From NCBI RefSeq assembly GCF_900660665.1, contig NZ_LR215037.1:186001-250000 (forward strand): DNA of 64,000 nt, in the 5' to 3' direction. Shown one piece after another: positions 60,201-64,000 of the stretch. The position numbers were made by a program, and so were the translations under genes. This stretch comes from Mycoplasmopsis maculosa. GTDB taxonomy: Bacteria; Bacillota_I; Bacilli_A; Mycoplasmatales; Metamycoplasmataceae. The notes under the pieces are model-generated. The model saw only the letters and a program-made list of their open reading frames with translations. It searched no databases and had not been told where the DNA came from. Position 1 is the stretch's first letter, and every line of letters starts with the position of its first letter.

Positions 60201-62080
60201 ATGAGACTTTTGAAATAAATGGTAAAAATATTAATATTACTGAATTATTATCTTTATTAAAAAATATTTCATTCTCATTTAGTGAAAAAGGCATATTTAT
60301 AAATATTTTCGGAAAATATGAAATTAATGGTGAAAAATTTATTATAAATAGTTCAGACTTAAATTTAAAAATTGATTGACCTATTTATTCTTCTCCTTTT
60401 AGTTCATTTAAAATTAATAATTTAAAATATGATAACTTTAATTTAGAAAAAATTAAAAATGAGTTAAACAAAAATAATTTATTTTCAAATCAAAACTATG
60501 AAACAACAATAGAAGATGTTTTATACGAATTTATTTTAGAGTATTTAAATGATTTTAAAATAGATAATATTTATTCTGATATTGATTTATTAGTAACTAG
60601 TGAATATACAAAATATTTAACAGATGAAGAATTATTAGATGAAGAAAAAATTAAAAAAATTACTAAAAATTTAGTTCTAAATAAAATAAGTAATGATTAT
60701 GTATTAAATAAAATAATTGATGAAATTAAAGCTAAAAAATTAATTAATAGTTCAGAAATAGATTTTAATATAGATAAAAAAGAATTAAAATCTAAATTAA
60801 AACAAATATTAAATTCAAAATACGATGAATTAAATAACAAATATTCAAAACTTTCTGAAATTATTAATTATTGAATTGATAAAGATAAAATTATTTTTTC
60901 AATTTCAAACCATAAAATTAGCAAATATAATGAAGATATTTCTGAATTATTAAAAGATTTTAACAATCTAAAATTTGTTTTAGAAGACAAAGAAGCTAAT
61001 TTTAATTGAAATAACATTAATAACTTTTTTGAATATAAAAAAAGATTATTAAAAATAATAAAAAATAATTTAGATAAATATAGATTTAATTTAAAATCAT
61101 TAGAAAAATATCAAGAATGAATAAATTATTATGATTCTTTAGGAAATGGTTTTAAAAAAGAAATTTTATATATTTTATGAACTTTTTTCGATAAAGAAGC
61201 AGCAAAAATTTCTAAAAATAAAACAGAAGAAATAAAATTATTTAGTCACTTTTTTCCAAAAGAAAATATTAATAACATTATTGAAAATTTCTTAATTAAA
61301 CAAAATTATAGTTTAAATGCTGAAAAGATAAATAATAATGAAATTTTTAATAATTTATTAATTAAAAACAAAGAAAAGTTTTTATCATATACAAAAGATA
61401 TAGTTTTAATTTCTCCAATAGAATCAATCACAGGAGAAAAAAATATAAGTGCAATTTCTATTTTAAATATAGAAATTGATAAACTGATTGATAATTCAAA
61501 TAAATCAAATAATGATAATAGTAGTGATAACAATGATAGCAATAATTCTAATAATGATAATATTAATACACAAAATAATGATGAATCAAAAATAAATTTA
61601 TCTAGTTTTTATTTTAATGATATTTCAATTTTCTTAAATCAAAATGATAGCACTTCTTACAAAGATAAAATAATTACTAAAATTATTGAAAATATTTTAA
61701 ATGTTTTTGATTTTAATCAAGAACAAAAAGCAGAATTATTAAAAAATATAAACCTTCCTACTTTTAATGATGCCTTTTTTAAAGATATTTTAGTAAAAAG
61801 TAATAATTTAGCTATTTTAGAAGAAAAAGAATATTATAAAAATTCTAAAAACATTAGTTTTAAAGCTAATTTAAATTCAAAAAAATTTATAGGTGAAAAT
61901 AATTTCAATCTAAATATTTATTTAAATAAAGATTTTGATTTAGATTATGAAGAAAAATTAAAAGAAAAAACAAAAATAATATGAATAAGTACATTAGTAT
62001 TAGCTTTAATTTTAACTTCCGGAATTATAACTACTGTTATAGTTTTAAATAAAAAACAAAGAAAGGTAAAAATTATCTAA
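57218..62080 (+). CDS. Giant secreted membrane-anchored protein of the element
   Basis: 1,620 residues with AAGGAG before ATG 57218. A signal peptide (MKKIKLLPILSVPLAAAPLVSL) without a lipobox Cys, a long Asn/Lys/Tyr/Asp-rich ectodomain, an Asn/Ser/Asp low-complexity patch near residues 1430-1450, and one C-terminal membrane helix (about residues 1587-1609) followed by a basic tail NKKQRKVKII. The layout places nearly all of it outside the cell. No catalytic motif seen. In mycoplasma ICEs a similarly huge gene follows the TraE ATPase; surface contact with the mating partner is a reasonable inference. The 57108-57217 gap has no gene of note. Confidence 0.8.
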
Positions 62081-62433
62081 TGAAAAAAATAATCAAACCA
62101 TTAAAAATGAAATTTTTATGAATCTGGATTTTAGGTATTGTTCTAGGAATTTTTATTCCGTATTCAGTTTTTGATTTATTAAATAAATGAAATAAATTAG
62201 ATATTACTCAAATTATTATTGTTATAGCTTTTAGTGCATTTATATTAGTTTACTTTATATTATCAATAATATTTTTAAGTATGCAAATAAGAATAATAAA
62301 AAGGAAAAGAGATTTAAACAATACATTAAATAAATTGAAAAAAGATGAGTCTTTAAATAAAGCAAAAATAAAAGAAATAGAATTAGAAATCAATACATTA
62401 GAAGAATTATATTATTCAAAAGAAAAGAGATAA
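62080..62433 (+). CDS. Small membrane protein with coiled-coil tail
   Basis: 117 residues, start overlapping the previous stop by one base (taATG). Two helices (about residues 12-32 and 43-66), then a charged coiled coil (KLKKDESLNKAKIKEIELEI) in the cytoplasm. Family not recognised. Position between the giant surface protein and the RuvA-like gene suggests a conjugation accessory role. Confidence 0.75.
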
Positions 62434-62435
62434 AA

Positions 62436-62939
62436 ATGAAATTTTATTATTATGGAACTGTTTACAAAAGTAAAAATGACAAAATTGTACTAGATGTCTA
62501 TGGAACAGGTTATTTACTTAATGTTATTAATGCAAATAACTTTATTGATAAAGAAAAACAAAAAATATATGTTTATGAATTAAAGACTGGTGAAATGTAT
62601 GGCTTTAAGAAGTATTATAATTACCTAATTTTTAAATCTTTATTAAATGTAAAAGGATTACAGCATTATAGAGCAATAAATATTCTTAAACAAACTAATG
62701 CATTTGATTTATGCAAATCTATTGTTGAAGAAAATTTAGAAAAATTTAAATTGTGAGGATTGCCTACTTCTCTTGCATTAAAAGTTATAACAAACTTAGA
62801 AAAAACAGCTATTTTTATTATTGATAATTACATAAATAAAAATAATGAATTAAATGAAGCCCAAAACGAAGCTCAAAACGAAGCTCAAAAAAACTATAAT
62901 ATTGATTTTAATCAACCACCATTTAATTATGAAGAATAA
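62436..62939 (+). CDS. RuvA-like Holliday-junction protein in conjugative element
   Basis: 167 residues. The first ~125 follow RuvA: an OB-fold with YYGTVYKSKNDKIVLDVYGTGYLLNV and YELKTGEMYGF, then helix-hairpin-helix-like LLNVKGLQHYRAINIL and LWGLPTSLALKVI in place of the canonical GVGPKLALAIL and GIGKKTAERLI, with the Gly residues degraded. RuvA domain III, which binds RuvB, is replaced by three NEAQ repeats (62856-62891) and an Asn/Pro tail. No ruvB is adjacent. It may bind branched DNA during transfer, or compete with host RuvA; both are inference. Confidence 0.68.
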
Positions 62940-62953
62940 TTTTAAGGAATAAA

Positions 62954-63589
62954 TTGAAACAATATGAAACAAAAATAAATTTTAAAAATTCATTAACTTT
63001 TTATTATGAAATTTCATTTAATGCTTCAAAAAATAAAAATATTTTGCAAAATTTTGGCAATATTATATTTTCAATAATTGAAAATAATAATTTAATAGAT
63101 AAAAATAAATATTGAAAAAATATTTGAAACAAAATAAAAAATATTTGAAAAAAATGAGAATATGAAGCCAATAAAAAAGGTTTAAATTTAGATTTGAATA
63201 AATTTATTGATTTTATTAAATCAGTGTATTTAAACAAAATAATACAAACAGTAAATATTTCATATGAAAATTCAAAATTTAATGAAAATGATATTTTAAT
63301 TTATATAAACAATTTTGTTATAAATAAAAATGAGTTTTATGAAGTGTTTTTTGAAAATCCTATTGCTTTTTTTAAATTAAATCAAATAGAAAAAGAATCA
63401 TATATTAAAGAAGTATCAAATGTTTTTAAATATACAAATTCTGATTTTTTAGAATATATTTTAAATTTTATAAAAAATCAAATTATTAAATTTGTAAATG
63501 ATAATAATATAAAAATAAATTTTGAAATTAACCAATTAATACCTAATTGATATGGGCGCATTATGCGAAGACAATATTTTAAAATATAG
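62954..63589 (+). CDS. Unknown element protein with TTG start
   Basis: 211 residues. Only TTG 62954 fits: AAGGA lies 6 nt upstream, and the nearby ATG 62964 is out of frame. Four of the Trp are TGA-coded within one short stretch (63111-63156: IWNKIKNIWKKWEYEANKKG region). All-helical by eye, Asn/Lys/Ile/Phe-rich, no membrane segment or motif I recognise. The C-terminus NWYGRIMRRQYFKI is basic. Confidence 0.7.
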
Positions 63590-63601
63590 CAAGGTTTAAA
63601 A

Positions 63602-64000
63602 ATGACAATAATAAATAAAATCAAAAAAATAAAGCCTGTAATACGGTTAATTGGTTCAAAATACAGACTTTTTAATCAATTATATATACATTTTAATTTA
63701 AGTAATATAACTAAATTTTATGATGTTTTTGGAGGAACAGGTATAGTTGGAATAAATATAAAAAATATAAATCCAAATATTGATGTTTATATTAATGATT
63801 ATGATAATATACTTCCATTAACAAAAAAATTTGTAGAAGATAACAACAAAAGATTTAATGGATTTGGAGGTTATTCACAAGCGGCTATACAACAATATAA
63901 TAAAAAAGTATTAAACGGATTATGAACTAAATTAAAAATTTATAATAATGTTTTAAAAAATATTAATATTAGTCATTTAGACTATAAAGAATTATTAAAC
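63602..64000 (+). CDS. DNA adenine methylase (Dam/D12 class), 3'-truncated by window edge
   Basis: The first 133 codons of a longer gene. IRLIGSKYRLF near residue 17 is the N-terminal nucleotide-contact motif of D12-class N6-adenine methylases, and FYDVFGGTGIVGINI near residue 38 is the SAM-binding FxGxG loop. YINDYDNI follows as the acidic motif II. The catalytic DPPY would lie outside. It could protect the transferred DNA from host restriction. 12 nt after the previous stop with a weak ribosome site. Confidence 0.82.

Larger units (their letters stand above)
51704..64000 (+). mobile_element. Probable integrative conjugative element (left part)
   Basis: Nine + strand genes in a row with overlaps or tiny gaps, including a VirB4/TraE ATPase, a polytopic VirB6/TrbL-like protein, a small two-helix protein, a giant secreted protein, a RuvA-like protein and a DNA adenine methylase. 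Mycoplasma ICEs have this kind of order around their TraE gene (CDS16-CDS17 region). The coupling ATPase (TraG), the DDE transposase and the right end would lie beyond the window; I see no convincing terminal repeat at the left. Confidence 0.65.

Noticed and set aside
62856-62891. Tandem 12-bp units considered as a CRISPR-like or VNTR array
   Set aside because: Only three in-frame NEAQ units, no spacers; it is a small coding repeat. No CRISPR array was seen anywhere in the window.

Overview
The window reads as a chromosome segment of a mollicute, most likely a Mycoplasma of the hominis/bovis/agalactiae kind (Mycoplasmopsis or Metamycoplasma). Nearly every long reading frame only stays open if TGA is read as tryptophan, the DNA is extremely AT-rich, genes start after AGGAG-like sites with ATG or sometimes TTG, and the content is typical: 5S rRNA apart from other rRNA genes, a single-helix diadenylate cyclase, a DUF31 peptidase, an IS30-family element and a mycoplasma-type conjugative region. 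Species is not determinable by eye.

Layout. 1-16.9 kb is a surface-protein locus with three paralogous GA-module (coiled helical repeat) proteins: the 3' part of one on the + strand (1-4020), a 2,368-codon frame on the - strand (12778-5672) cut by one in-frame TAA at 9428-9430, and a short intact copy (15268-16935). Between the first two, which face each other, lie a decayed end of an IS30-type element and a frameshifted tyrosine recombinase. A KtrB potassium channel and a small membrane protein sit between the second and third. 17-32.9 kb is mostly housekeeping: aldehyde dehydrogenase; a - strand cluster with a c-di-AMP synthase (cdaM), mgtE and small membrane proteins; glyS-dnaG-rpoD-nif3 in one operon; a tail-anchored coiled-coil protein; then + strand S1-domain protein, two tandem phosphoglucose-isomerase-like genes, mutM and a Smr protein.

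33.0-37.9 kb is one 1,627-residue lipoprotein ending in a DUF31 serine-protease domain with an apparently complete His-Asp-Ser triad. 38.3-42.0 kb is the division cluster mraZ-rsmH-ftsA(-like)-ftsZ, with three AGTGG boxes at 10-bp spacing over the mraZ start (autorepressor site). An intact IS30-family element (42040-43463) has inserted into the ftsZ terminator and duplicated it as a 22-bp direct repeat. 43.5-50.8 kb carries rsmE, pepO, ssb, upp, an ECF S-component-like gene overlapping upp, leuS with a degenerate editing domain, and 5S rRNA. A PH-like membrane protein follows on the - strand.

51.7 kb to the end is a + strand block of tightly packed or overlapping genes that looks like part of an integrative conjugative element: primase-like protein, small two-helix protein, polytopic membrane protein, VirB4/TraE ATPase, a 1,620-residue secreted and membrane-anchored protein, a small membrane protein, a RuvA-like protein without RuvB, an unknown protein, and the start of a DNA adenine methylase that runs off the window. 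Its leader contains a hairpin with an alternative upstream pairing partner, resembling an attenuator.

All calls are by eye from the sequence; family names rest on recognised motifs, not on searches.
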